A stretch of 13,983 nucleotides of DNA from JBBDNV01 sp040877415 (GTDB taxonomy: Bacteria; Planctomycetota; Planctomycetia; Pirellulales; PALSA-1355): contig JBBDNV010000155.1 in assembly GCA_040877415.1 (NCBI GenBank), positions 1-13,983 of the forward strand. Reading direction: 5' to 3'. Of this stretch, positions 6,616 to 13,532 are shown in pieces. A model generated the notes under the pieces. The model made no database searches. It saw nothing but the letters and a program-made list of their open reading frames with translations, and was not told where the DNA came from. Made by a program: the position numbers and the translations under genes. Every line of letters begins with the position of its first letter. Positions within the stretch are counted from its first letter, which is position 1.

Positions 6616-8586
6616 TCAGCCGGGCGTATCGAGATACGGATCCTGACCCATCTGGACTTGAACTTTCTTGCGTTCCTTTTCGTGATACATCAGGATTTTG
6701 CGATCGCGGAAGTGCTTCCGCTCGGTCGATCGCTGCGCTTTGCGAAACAGCCTGGCCAAATGGTCGTAGCGCCCCGGCCGTTCCTGGCCCAGCTCCTTGT
6801 AGTATCTGGCTTTTTCCGGACTGAGGCCGACCAGCAATTCGTCTTCCAGCGACAGGTAGATGCGGTACGTGCCGGGATCGCCCTGTCGGCCGCAGCGGCC
6901 GGCCAACTGTCGATCGATGCGTGCCGCGTCGTGCATTTCCGTGACGATCACGTGCAGCCCGCCCAACTCGGCGACCCCGTCTTCCAGCTTGATATCGGTG
7001 CCGCGTCCGGCCATGTTGGTCGACACGGTTACCTTGCCGCGCCGGCCGGCCCTGGCCACGATATCGGCTTCGTCGGCGATGTGGTTGGCGTTAAGCACGT
7101 CGACTTCGATGCCCTTTTCTTGTAAAAGCGCGGCCAGGTGCTCCGATTTGTCGATCGAGCGCGTGCCGATCAGAACGGGTCGTCGGACGGCGTACAGCTC
7201 GCTGACTTCGTCGACGATGGCGTGCCACTTTTCGTCCGCCGTGCCGAACACGCGTTCGGGCAAGCGCTCGCGAATCGTGGGCCGGTTGGTGGGGATCAGC
7301 AACACGCGCACCTTGTAGATCTTCGTCAATTCCGCGGCCGAACTGATGGCCGTTCCCGTCATGCCGGCCAGGCGCGGATAGAGATGGAAGTAGTCCTGCA
7401 CGGTGACGCGCGCGGCCTGGCCGCTCTCGGCCGTCACTTCCACGTCGTCTTCGGCGGCCTCGACGGCCTGGTGGATGCCGGATCGCCACTTGCGGCCCTC
7501 GGCCATCCGGCCGGTGAATTCGTCGACGATGACCACCTCGCCGTCGCGCACCACGTACTGCCGGTCGCGAAAGTATTCGCGGTCGACCTTCACGGCGCGC
7601 TCGACGTATTCGTAGATGCTGAACATGCCGACGGCATGCATCGCGTCGGGCTTGGGCAGCATGCGCACCAGGCGGCGGCCCTCGGGCGTCAGCTCGATTT
7701 TCCTTTCCTCGTGGTCGTAGTCGTAGTGTTCATCTTCCTCGAACTCGCGCGCCACCGAGGCGGCCCATTTGTAGGCTTCGACCGCGATGCGCTGCGCTTC
7801 GTTCGGCAGCGCGCTGATGATCAGCGGCGTGCGGGCCTCGTCGATCAGAATGCTGTCGGCTTCGTCGACCAGCACGAAAAACGGCGTGCGTTGAACCGGA
7901 CGTTCTCCGCCCGCGTCCGAATTCATCCCCAGCATGCCGCCGAGAAAATCGGACTGGCCTTCGCCGATCCGCCGCAGAAGCAGGCGATCGCGCAAAAAGT
8001 CAAACCCGAACTCCTTCGCCGTGCCGTAAGTAATGTCGCATGCGTACGCCTTGTGCCGCTGGGCCCGAGACATTTGCGTCTCGACCACGCCGACGGAAAT
8101 GCCGAGGCATTCGTAAACCGGTCCCATCCACTGGGCGTCGCGGCGGGCCAGATAGTCGTTGACCGTCGACAGGTGCGCGCCTTTGCCCTCCAGGGCCGCC
8201 AGGTACAAGGGCAACGTGGCCGTCAGCGTCTTGCCTTCGCCCGTCTGCATTTCCACGATCGAACAGTGGTGCATCGCGACGCCGCCCAGAATCTGCACGT
8301 CGAAGTGCCGCATGTTGATCGTGCGCCGCGCAGCCTCGCGCACCAGGGCAAAGGCTTCGGGCAGCAGCCGGTCGACCGGCTCGTTGCTTTTGAGCCGGTA
8401 GCGCAGCGACAAGCTCCGCTTGCGCAGGCCGAACGTGTCCAGCGCCTGAAGCTCCTCCTCGTACGAGGCAACCTTGGGCAAGAGCGCCGCCCAGCGCGAA
8501 ATTCGCCGTTGCGCGAGGCCCTGGGAAAGGAGACGAACAGGCGACCGCCAATTTTCGGCAATGCCGCGAATGCCACCGGAAACCAT
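6616..8586 (-). CDS. secA2: short SecA-like (SecA2-type) ATPase lacking the C-terminal third
   Basis: SecA is the ATPase motor of the Sec translocase. This homologue has 656 residues against 800-1000 for canonical SecA. Seen: Walker A in EMQTGEGKT at 112-120, STVNDYLARRD at 140-150, DITYGTAKEFGFDFLRD at 184-200, and Walker B LVDEADSILIDEARTPLIIS at 239-258. A preprotein cross-linking region follows, with VVIVDEFTGR at 351-360. NBD2 motifs are LAGMTGTA at 406-413, TNMAGRGTDI at 523-532 and the arginine-finger motif QLAGRCGRQGDPG at 560-572. The end (RKAQRSTERKHFRDRKILMYHEK) matches the start of the helical scaffold. The protein then stops, without a wing domain, two-helix finger or zinc tail. 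A linker at about 203-234 before Walker B is longer than usual. GAGG eight bases before the ATG at 8586 supports the start. The intact frame and conserved motifs suggest an active ATPase rather than a pseudogene, with a role different from ordinary translocation. Confidence 0.85.
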   Translation of the reverse strand: MVSGGIRGIAENWRSPVRLLSQGLAQRRISRWAALLPKVASYEEELQALDTFGLRKRSLSLRYRLKSNEPVDRLLPEAFALVREAARRTINMRHFDVQILGGVAMHHCSIVEMQTGEGKTLTATLPLYLAALEGKGAHLSTVNDYLARRDAQWMGPVYECLGISVGVVETQMSRAQRHKAYACDITYGTAKEFGFDFLRDRLLLRRIGEGQSDFLGGMLGMNSDAGGERPVQRTPFFVLVDEADSILIDEARTPLIISALPNEAQRIAVEAYKWAASVAREFEEDEHYDYDHEERKIELTPEGRRLVRMLPKPDAMHAVGMFSIYEYVERAVKVDREYFRDRQYVVRDGEVVIVDEFTGRMAEGRKWRSGIHQAVEAAEDDVEVTAESGQAARVTVQDYFHLYPRLAGMTGTAISSAAELTKIYKVRVLLIPTNRPTIRERLPERVFGTADEKWHAIVDEVSELYAVRRPVLIGTRSIDKSEHLAALLQEKGIEVDVLNANHIADEADIVARAGRRGKVTVSTNMAGRGTDIKLEDGVAELGGLHVIVTEMHDAARIDRQLAGRCGRQGDPGTYRIYLSLEDELLVGLSPEKARYYKELGQERPGRYDHLARLFRKAQRSTERKHFRDRKILMYHEKERKKVQVQMGQDPYLDTPG

Positions 8587-8761
8587 GACAAGAGCCTCGT
8601 TTCAACCTGCCGCATACCCGCCGGGCGGGCGCGAAGCGCGACCGCGACTCTCCTCGAACAAAGACGTGGCGTCATAACGATTGATTCTATCTTACATCAC
8701 GCCGTTATTGCAGGAAACCGCGGAAGTTGCGGCCGCCGAGCGGGAGGGCGCGCCGGGCTGG

Positions 8762-9655
8762 CTATCGCGAGAGGGGCTCGATGGCTTCGAGCTCGTAGCG
8801 GGGCGAGGCGCCGGAGGATACCTCGCTTTTGACGGCCCCCGCGTCGCGATTCGGACCGGCGGCGTTCGCCGCCCGCGAAACCGTGACCGGCGCCACGATT
8901 GCAATTCGCGAAGCGGTGGGCTGGCCGGCATTGCCGCTACTCGATGCATTCGCCTGCTGGCTTGCGCCGGCCGTCATGCGAATCATTTCTTGACCGGTGG
9001 ACGAGCTCACCCTGGGCGCGTGGGCTTCCGAAGATTCGCCGACAATGCGAACGCTGCTGCTTGGGGCCGTTTGGCCTACGGCAATCATCGCCAAACCCTC
9101 CGGCGGATCGCCGCGACTCTTGGGTGGGCTGAATTCGAGGGAAGACTTTTGAGGGGCGCCGCCCGTCGACACGCGGAATCGGTTGTCCAAGTGCGACGCC
9201 TGTTGGACGGCCGCCGGCGACGCCCGGACGCGTCCGCCGGCCCGGATCTCAGCCGCGGAGTCACGGCGTTCGATCGCGGCCAACGCGCGCTGGGCGTCAT
9301 CGCCCGCGCCGCCGGCACCCCGATGATCGTGCGAGCTTTGGTGGTACAAATACGACCCGCCCGGCGGCTGAAACTTTTCTTGCGGCCCTAGCGGCGGCGG
9401 CGGCCCGATCAACGGCGCGGGCTGGGCCGGCACCGGGGTCACCGGCAGGGCCGGCGCAATGGCCGGCGGCGAAGTGGCCGCCACGCCGGGCGCGGTCACA
9501 ACCGGCGGAATGGCTTCACCTGGCATGACCATCATCCCCTGCCCGGTTCCGGGCGGAGGCACGGTGGTGCGTAGAAACGGATTCGTCGCCGGCTGCGAAC
9601 TGCGGCAACCGGCCAGCATGGCAACGGCGAGGATGACGGCCCTGGGCCCCTTCAT
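8762..9655 (-). CDS. proline-rich lipoprotein, planctomycete type
   Basis: This is a 297-residue predicted lipoprotein. A hydrophobic signal (MKGPRAVILAVAMLAGC) ends in the lipobox LAGC, with the lipidated cysteine at residue 17. A segment containing NPFLRTTVPPPGTG lies at about 25-38. A Pro/Ala-rich stretch follows to about residue 100, and then a Ser/Ala/Arg-rich, probably disordered remainder. No catalytic domain is visible. The function is unknown and an envelope location is predicted. The frame is open upstream to 9718, but AAAGGAG at 9664-9670, eight bases before the ATG at 9655, together with the signal sequence, fixes the start. It lies upstream of the SecA-like gene on the same strand, 175 bases away. 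Confidence 0.7.
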   Translation of the reverse strand: MKGPRAVILAVAMLAGCRSSQPATNPFLRTTVPPPGTGQGMMVMPGEAIPPVVTAPGVAATSPPAIAPALPVTPVPAQPAPLIGPPPPLGPQEKFQPPGGSYLYHQSSHDHRGAGGAGDDAQRALAAIERRDSAAEIRAGGRVRASPAAVQQASHLDNRFRVSTGGAPQKSSLEFSPPKSRGDPPEGLAMIAVGQTAPSSSVRIVGESSEAHAPRVSSSTGQEMIRMTAGASQQANASSSGNAGQPTASRIAIVAPVTVSRAANAAGPNRDAGAVKSEVSSGASPRYELEAIEPLSR

Positions 9656-9663
9656 TGGGCAAA

Positions 9664-9670
9664 CTCCTTT
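9664..9670 (-). promoter_or_regulatory. ribosome-binding site of the proline-rich lipoprotein
   Basis: AAAGGAG on the minus strand lies eight bases before the ATG at 9655. It is the best Shine-Dalgarno match in the window and shows that the open frame upstream to 9718 is not translated as part of this gene. Confidence 0.7.
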
Positions 9671-10015
9671 CGCCCGGCCTCGCGCGCGAGCTGGCAAAAT
9701 GGCTCGAACGGCCGCCACGGGAATGGGGGACTAGCGAGGCCGAATCCTTCGATCGATTCGCGAATTTCGAACGACGAGACGGGATCCCCCACGTTGGCGC
9801 GTTAGCGCCCATGGGGGGCGTTAGGATAGCGTCTCCGCCCACAGCGTAAAGATCGGTTTCACGCCGCACGAAACGGGTGGCATGTCCACCCGACTGTCCC
9901 GTTGGCCAAGTCAGCAGGCAAGACAGCAGTGGCGCCTGTAACGGCGCTTGTTGGCAGTGCTTGACAAGCAAGCAGCGGTACGTGTAATGATCGAGTCGGA
10001 CGACCTAAACGACGA
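9671..10015. other. noncoding gap with stem-loops
   Basis: No convincing gene lies here; the frames crossing it look random. It holds a two-stage hairpin at 9786-9817 and a small stem-loop at 9932-9947 (GCGCC, loop TGTAAC, GGCGC). It also holds a near-perfect palindrome, TGCTTGACAAGCA, around 9958-9970. These may be the 3' end of the secreted-protein transcript and the 5' leader of the lipoprotein transcript. Confidence 0.45.
9786..9817. other. two-stage GC hairpin
   Basis: The outer stem CCCCCA/TGGGGG (9786-9791 with 9812-9817) encloses the inner stem GGCGC/GCGCC (9796-9800 with 9805-9809), which has a GTTA tetraloop. An internal loop of 4 and 2 bases separates the stems. It has no T-tract. 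Possible roles are transcript end or leader structure. Confidence 0.4.
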
Positions 10016-10441
10016 CTACCGCTCGCCTTGTCGCGCCGACGCCAGCGTGCTGGCAGTCTGGGCCCGCTTGACGAACGGATTGTCGTACATCCGCGGCAGC
10101 GAGGCCGACTTGTCGCCGGTCGAACTGGCGCGTTGCGGAACGAACGGATTGCGATACTCGACCGGGGCCACCTTTTGCGTGGCTTCCGGAGTGACCGTTC
10201 CCGGAGGATACGCAAACGGGCTGTAACCGTACGGCCGCGCTACCGGATAGCTGTAGTACACCGGCGGAAACAGGGCGTAATACGGAATGCGGTAATTGCC
10301 GCCGTAGTTGGTGTCCCCATAATTGAAGAAGCCCAACCCATACGCTCCCGGCCCTAATACCTGCGCCGAAGCTTGCGACGCGTTAAAGCCGGCGGCCAAC
10401 AAGATGCCGACGGCGACCCACAAACTGACTCGACGGAACAT
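10016..10441 (-). CDS. small secreted Tyr/Pro/Gly-rich protein
   Basis: This is a 141-residue protein. Its Sec-type signal peptide (MFRRVSLWVAVGILLAAGFN) runs to a likely AxA cleavage site at ASA-Q. The mature part starts with an aromatic Gly/Tyr/Pro-rich segment rich in YG, NYGG, PYY and YSYP. It then carries two similar motifs, YRNPFVPQ and YDNPFVKR. No known enzymatic domain is seen. The composition suggests a surface or matrix protein. GAGG at 10449-10452, seven bases before the ATG at 10441, and the signal peptide decide this start over the longer open frame to 10519. It is recognisable only as a planctomycete-type hypothetical exported protein. Confidence 0.68.
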   Translation of the reverse strand: MFRRVSLWVAVGILLAAGFNASQASAQVLGPGAYGLGFFNYGDTNYGGNYRIPYYALFPPVYYSYPVARPYGYSPFAYPPGTVTPEATQKVAPVEYRNPFVPQRASSTGDKSASLPRMYDNPFVKRAQTASTLASARQGER

Positions 10442-10543
10442 GGCACTGCCTCGCGTGACGGAGATCGAGATGTTACCCCTATTCCCTTGCAGGCTATTTG
10501 GGGTCCTTGGGCAGTGCAATCCTCAAAATAGCGAAAATAGGAG

Positions 10544-10741
10544 TTATTCGGTAACTTTCTTCCCCTTCTCCGGCGGGTCGTCGAGCTCAGGCAGCGGGAA
10601 CGGCTTGTTCAGCTCCTCGGGGACCGTGGTGATGATTTCCCCGTATTTGTCGGGGTCGGGCGGCTTGTGGCAGCCGGCCAGGACGCCGCCGGCTGCCAGG
10701 GCGGCTACGGCGAGCGTGCGGCATGGATTTCGTGTCAACAT
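10544..10741 (-). CDS. very small lipoprotein
   Basis: This is a 65-residue predicted lipoprotein. The signal MLTRNPCRTLAVAALAAGG is followed by VLAGC, whose cysteine is the lipidation site. The mature part is about 42 residues, Pro/Asp/Lys-rich (HKPPDPDKYGEIITTVPEEL then NKPFPLPELDDPPEKGKK). It has no known domain. An alternative in-frame ATG at 10753 adds four residues (MPIP). The open frame to 10852 would overlap queG and is unlikely. Neither start has a strong ribosome-binding site. It is divergent from queG with only about 46 bases between the two starts, and upstream of the secreted protein on the same strand. Confidence 0.62.
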   Translation of the reverse strand: MLTRNPCRTLAVAALAAGGVLAGCHKPPDPDKYGEIITTVPEELNKPFPLPELDDPPEKGKKVTE

Positions 10742-10787
10742 GGGAATGGGCATTCGTTGATCGATGGCTTCAACCGCGGTCTGACCG

Positions 10788-11912
10788 ATGGATGGCTCGC
10801 GACTGACTGAAGACCTCAAGTGTGAAGCCCGCCGATTGGGCTTTGGTCTCACCGGAGTCTGCCCGGCTGTGACGCCCGGGGGAGTCAGCCGATTTCACGA
10901 GTGGCTCGCCTCGGGATACGCCGGCACGATGGACTACCTGCCGTCTCGCGCGGAAGCCTACACGCATCCGCGGCACGTGCTCGACGGCGCGCGCAGCCTG
11001 CTCGTGCTGGCCTTCAACTATCGTACTGTCGAGCCTGAGGCGGCTCAACCGGGCCGGGGGCGCGTTTCGCGCTACGCCTGGGGCCGCGACTATCACGACG
11101 TCGTGCGCGATCGGCTCGGCAAGTTGGCCGAGTTCCTCGCGGTTCGTTCGCCGCAAGCGCGCGTCCGCGGCGTTGTCGACACGGCGCCGCTGTTGGAACG
11201 CGAGTTCGCCCAGTTGGCCGGGCTCGGCTGGATCGGCAAGAATACCTTGCTGTTGAATAAGGAAGTCGGGAGTTGGTTTTTTCTGGCCGCGCTGGTGACC
11301 GACCTGGAGCTCGAATACGACGAGCCGCACCAGTCGGACCACTGCGGCACCTGCCGCGCATGCCTCGACGCCTGTCCGACCGACGCGTTTGTCGATGCGT
11401 ACGTGCTCGATGCCCGCCGCTGCATCAGCTACCTGACGATCGAGCTCGGCGGTCCGGTGCCGCGCGACCTGCGCCCGTCGGTGGGCGATTGGCTGTTCGG
11501 CTGCGACGTGTGCCAGGAGGTTTGCCCCTGGAACCAGAAAGCGCCGACCAGCGGTGAAAGCCAGTTTCAGCCCCTTGCCGGCATGACCAAGTTGGAGCTA
11601 GTGCAACTGTTCGAGCTCGACGAGGCCGCCTTTCGCGCCCGGTTTCGCCACACGCCATTGTGGCGCCCCAAACGCCGCGGCCTGTTGCGCAACGCCGCCA
11701 TCGTGCTCGGCAATCAGCGGCCGCCGCAAGCGATTGGGGCGCTGATTCACGGGCTCGGCGACGTCGAGCCGCTCGTCCGCGGCGCATGCGCCTGGGCGCT
11801 GGGGCGATATGACGACGATCGAGCGCGCAAGGCCCTCCATGAACGGCTGGAAAGTGAAAACGACCAGGAAGTCCACTCCGAGATTGAAGCAGCAATCGAA
11901 AGCTGCGTGTGA
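10788..11912 (+). CDS. queG: epoxyqueuosine reductase QueG
   Basis: QueG catalyses the last step of queuosine synthesis: cobalamin-dependent reduction of epoxyqueuosine to queuosine at position 34 of tRNAs with GUN anticodons. Seen: 374 residues. The conserved VDTAPLLERE carries the likely catalytic Asp131, and GWIGKNTLLL lies at 147-156. Two ferredoxin-like [4Fe-4S] motifs are present: CGTCRACLDACP (C186, C189, C192, C196) and CDVCQEVCPWN (C239, C242, C246). C212 lies between them. The C-terminal part (about 290-370) holds HEAT-like repeats (RNAAIVLGN, RGACAWALGRYD) typical of full-length QueG. The length is normal. The ATG at 10788 has no strong ribosome-binding site. Other queuosine genes are absent from the window. 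It converges on the second dus gene with a 27-base gap, so both flanks carry tRNA-modification functions but are not one operon. Confidence 0.95.
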   Translation: MDGSRLTEDLKCEARRLGFGLTGVCPAVTPGGVSRFHEWLASGYAGTMDYLPSRAEAYTHPRHVLDGARSLLVLAFNYRTVEPEAAQPGRGRVSRYAWGRDYHDVVRDRLGKLAEFLAVRSPQARVRGVVDTAPLLEREFAQLAGLGWIGKNTLLLNKEVGSWFFLAALVTDLELEYDEPHQSDHCGTCRACLDACPTDAFVDAYVLDARRCISYLTIELGGPVPRDLRPSVGDWLFGCDVCQEVCPWNQKAPTSGESQFQPLAGMTKLELVQLFELDEAAFRARFRHTPLWRPKRRGLLRNAAIVLGNQRPPQAIGALIHGLGDVEPLVRGACAWALGRYDDDRARKALHERLESENDQEVHSEIEAAIESCV

Positions 11913-11939
11913 AGGCGGCTCGCCCAATCGTCGAGCGGC

Positions 11940-13007
11940 TTACGCCGCCGAGGCCGCCTCCTGGCAATCTTTGAGCGCGTCCAATTCGGCCGTCGGGTGA
12001 CGGCCGGGCAGGTCGTCGGCGTACCACGTTTCGAGCACCGTCTTCCACTGGCCCGGGCGAGCGACGGCCACGAACGCGCCGCGCACTAGGGTGGCCCGCG
12101 GATGAAGCTGCGAATACTTGATGCCGAACTTGCGCATCTGACGCCCGCAATGCTCGGGCCCATACAGCTCTTCGGCCAGTCGGTAATGCTCGGCAATCAC
12201 GTCGCGCTGCGCGTGTACGCTCGGCGGATCGGGAAGCGGCAATCCGGCGGCCAAGGCCCGGGCCTGGCCAAAGATCCATGGATTGCCGATCGCGCCGCGG
12301 GCGGCGGTCACGCCGTCAACGCCCGTTTGGAGAATCATGTCGAGACACGATTGCGGCGTAAACAAGTCGCCGCTTCCCAGTACCACGCGATCGCCGGCGT
12401 GCCGCTTCACTTCGCGCAAAAACTCCCAGCAGCTCGGGCCGACGTAGCGCTGCTCGACCGTGCGGCCGTGCACGGTGATGGCCGCGGCGCCGCGCTGGTA
12501 CGCTCCGTCGAAAATCTGGAAGAACCGATCGCGGCTTTCCACCGAATCGTCCAGGCCGCGGCGCATCTTGACGGTCACCGGAACGTGCGGCGGCACGGCG
12601 TCTCGCACGCGCGAGACAATTTCCAGCGCCGTATCGACCTGTCCCAGCAGATAGCCGCCCCGCTGCCGGCCCAAAACCTTCTTGACCGGGCAGCCGAAGT
12701 TGATGTCGACCACGTCGAATCCGGCCGCCGCGAGCTGCCGGGCGGCCGGCCCAAAATCTTCCGGATTCGCCCCCATCAACTGCGCTCCGACCGGGTGTTC
12801 TTCGTCGCTGGTTTCGAGATAGCGCCGCGCCTTGCGGCCCCCCGTCACCTGGTTGACGAACCGATCGAGCATCACCTCGCACACCGTATACGGCGCCCCC
12901 AGCCGCCTGGCAATCACGCGCATCGCCCAATCGCTGTAGCCCGACAGCGCAGCCTGCACCACGGGAAAGTCCAAATCGATCGAACCGATGCGCAGGGGAG
13001 GAAGCAT
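11940..13007 (-). CDS. divergent tRNA-dihydrouridine synthase family protein
   Basis: This is a 355-residue Dus-family flavoenzyme. Seen: the catalytic-cysteine motif NFGCPVKKV (C106), TVKMRRG with K147, TVHGRT at 178-183, GSGD at 211-214 and ARGAIGNPW at 236-244. A C-terminal helical region follows. The N-terminal flavin-binding loop reads QAALSGYSDWAMR instead of the APMAGxTDxxFR common to the family and present in the other Dus at 2584-3639. It may therefore have different substrate specificity or altered FMN binding. The frame is open to 13310, but the extra residues come from GC-rich repeats (RLEAGGWR twice) and are unlike Dus. The ATG at 13007 just precedes the conserved PPLRIG start. 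An in-frame ATG at 13043 is a less likely alternative. No clear ribosome-binding site is present. It is convergent with queG. Confidence 0.85.
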   Translation of the reverse strand: MLPPLRIGSIDLDFPVVQAALSGYSDWAMRVIARRLGAPYTVCEVMLDRFVNQVTGGRKARRYLETSDEEHPVGAQLMGANPEDFGPAARQLAAAGFDVVDINFGCPVKKVLGRQRGGYLLGQVDTALEIVSRVRDAVPPHVPVTVKMRRGLDDSVESRDRFFQIFDGAYQRGAAAITVHGRTVEQRYVGPSCWEFLREVKRHAGDRVVLGSGDLFTPQSCLDMILQTGVDGVTAARGAIGNPWIFGQARALAAGLPLPDPPSVHAQRDVIAEHYRLAEELYGPEHCGRQMRKFGIKYSQLHPRATLVRGAFVAVARPGQWKTVLETWYADDLPGRHPTAELDALKDCQEAASAA

Positions 13008-13017
13008 GTATGGTAGA

Positions 13018-13040
13018 GGCTGGAGGCCGGAGGCTGGAGG
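13018..13040 (+). repeat. 23-bp repeat, inverted copy
   Basis: This copy begins GGCTGGAGGCCGG. It is the exact reverse complement of the copies at 13098-13120 and 13146-13168, so the block can fold into long GC-rich hairpins. It lies just upstream of the dus start. Confidence 0.8.
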
Positions 13041-13097
13041 CATGTATTCTAGAGGCCGGACGCCGGAGGCGGGAGGCAGCGTGGGCGTTTCCTCCAG

Positions 13098-13120
13098 CCT
13101 CCAGCCTCCGGCCTCCAGCC
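13098..13120 (-). repeat. 23-bp repeat, direct copy 1
   Basis: This copy begins CCTCCAGCCTCCGG on the plus strand and is identical to the copy at 13146-13168. The identity continues four bases further (TGTC), giving 27 matching bases. A nearby TGGGCGTTT motif is also duplicated (13082 and 13125). Confidence 0.8.
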
Positions 13121-13145
13121 TGTCTGGGCGTTTCCTTACTTGCGT

Positions 13146-13168
13146 CCTCCAGCCTCCGGCCTCCAGCC
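13146..13168 (-). repeat. 23-bp repeat, direct copy 2
   Basis: This copy lies exactly 48 bases after copy 1. Because 48 is a multiple of three, a minus-strand frame stays open through the block and would encode DRLEAGGWR twice. That explains the artificially long open frame in front of the dus gene. Confidence 0.8.
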
Positions 13169-13193
13169 TGTCGGGTGGCCTTTTTTGATTTTC

Positions 13194-13215
13194 AAAACCA
13201 GGCCACTTGGCCTGG
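13194..13215 (-). terminator. terminator-like hairpin upstream of the dus paralogue
   Basis: CCAGGCC (13198-13204) and GGCCTGG (13209-13215) form a perfect 7-bp stem with a 4-base loop. On the minus strand four T residues follow (13197-13194). No supported minus-strand gene lies just upstream (to the right), so it may be a leader attenuator of the dus gene. It may also be the end of a lost or unseen transcript. Confidence 0.45.
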
Positions 13216-13520
13216 GAACGGGGCGTTCGTTTTTCATAGCTATACTGCGTGCGCGCGAAAAAGGGCCCGCACCGAGCGGAAGTGACCGTTCGCGTTGGTT
13301 TTAGAATCATTCGCGGCGCGAGAATTCACCGCACCCCCCGACATGAAAAACTCTAGACGAGTCAACCATTCCCCACGATACCAGAAATCAGAATTTCCCG
13401 TTGCGTGCAAGAGACGTTTTCGGCCGGGGGATGGGGGGAACGTGGCCATGAAGCGGACTCTGGCCGCGCACGCGTCGCTGGTCCGGCTTTCTGTCAATAA
13501 GCGCTCCTATCCCGCTTTCC
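13216..13520. other. gap with no supported gene
   Basis: I found no convincing gene. Short frames exist on both strands (85 codons minus from 13497, and one plus frame from 13295), but neither has a recognisable domain or a clean start signal. Base composition is less GC-rich than the flanks. The right end abuts the broken start of the RHS fragment. Confidence 0.4.
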
Positions 13521-13532
13521 GCCGCGGGCCGC

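Noticed and set aside
8587..8761. Promoter for the SecA-like gene around 8690 (TAAGAT or TAGAAT on the minus strand)
   Set aside because: A -10-like sequence is present, but no acceptable -35 lies at the right spacing. The evidence is too weak to list as a feature.
7138..8832. Long plus-strand open frame of 564 codons opposite the SecA-like gene
   Set aside because: It is antisense to a gene with clear SecA motifs in another frame. Long shadow frames are expected at this GC content, and its sequence has no recognisable domain.
9516..9971. Minus-strand frame of 151 codons through the gap upstream of the lipoprotein
   Set aside because: It overlaps the lipoprotein start in another frame, lacks a ribosome-binding site and has no recognisable domain. 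The gap is better read as noncoding.
11425..12279. Minus-strand frame of 284 codons across queG and the dus end
   Set aside because: It overlaps two well-supported genes, is Arg/Ala-rich and shows no domain. It is a GC-driven shadow.
13018..13168. CRISPR-like array
   Set aside because: There are only three copies, one inverted, with unequal and partly repeated spacing and no unique spacers. No cas genes are present.
13008..13310. Extended N-terminus of the second Dus protein (101 extra residues)
   Set aside because: The extra residues come from the intergenic repeats (RLEAGGWR twice), are unlike any Dus, and the conserved Dus start follows the ATG at 13007.
13240..13497. Minus-strand frame of 85 codons between the repeat block and the RHS fragment
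   Set aside because: It has no known domain or signal peptide and no good ribosome-binding site. The terminator-like hairpin just downstream is suggestive but not enough to call a gene.
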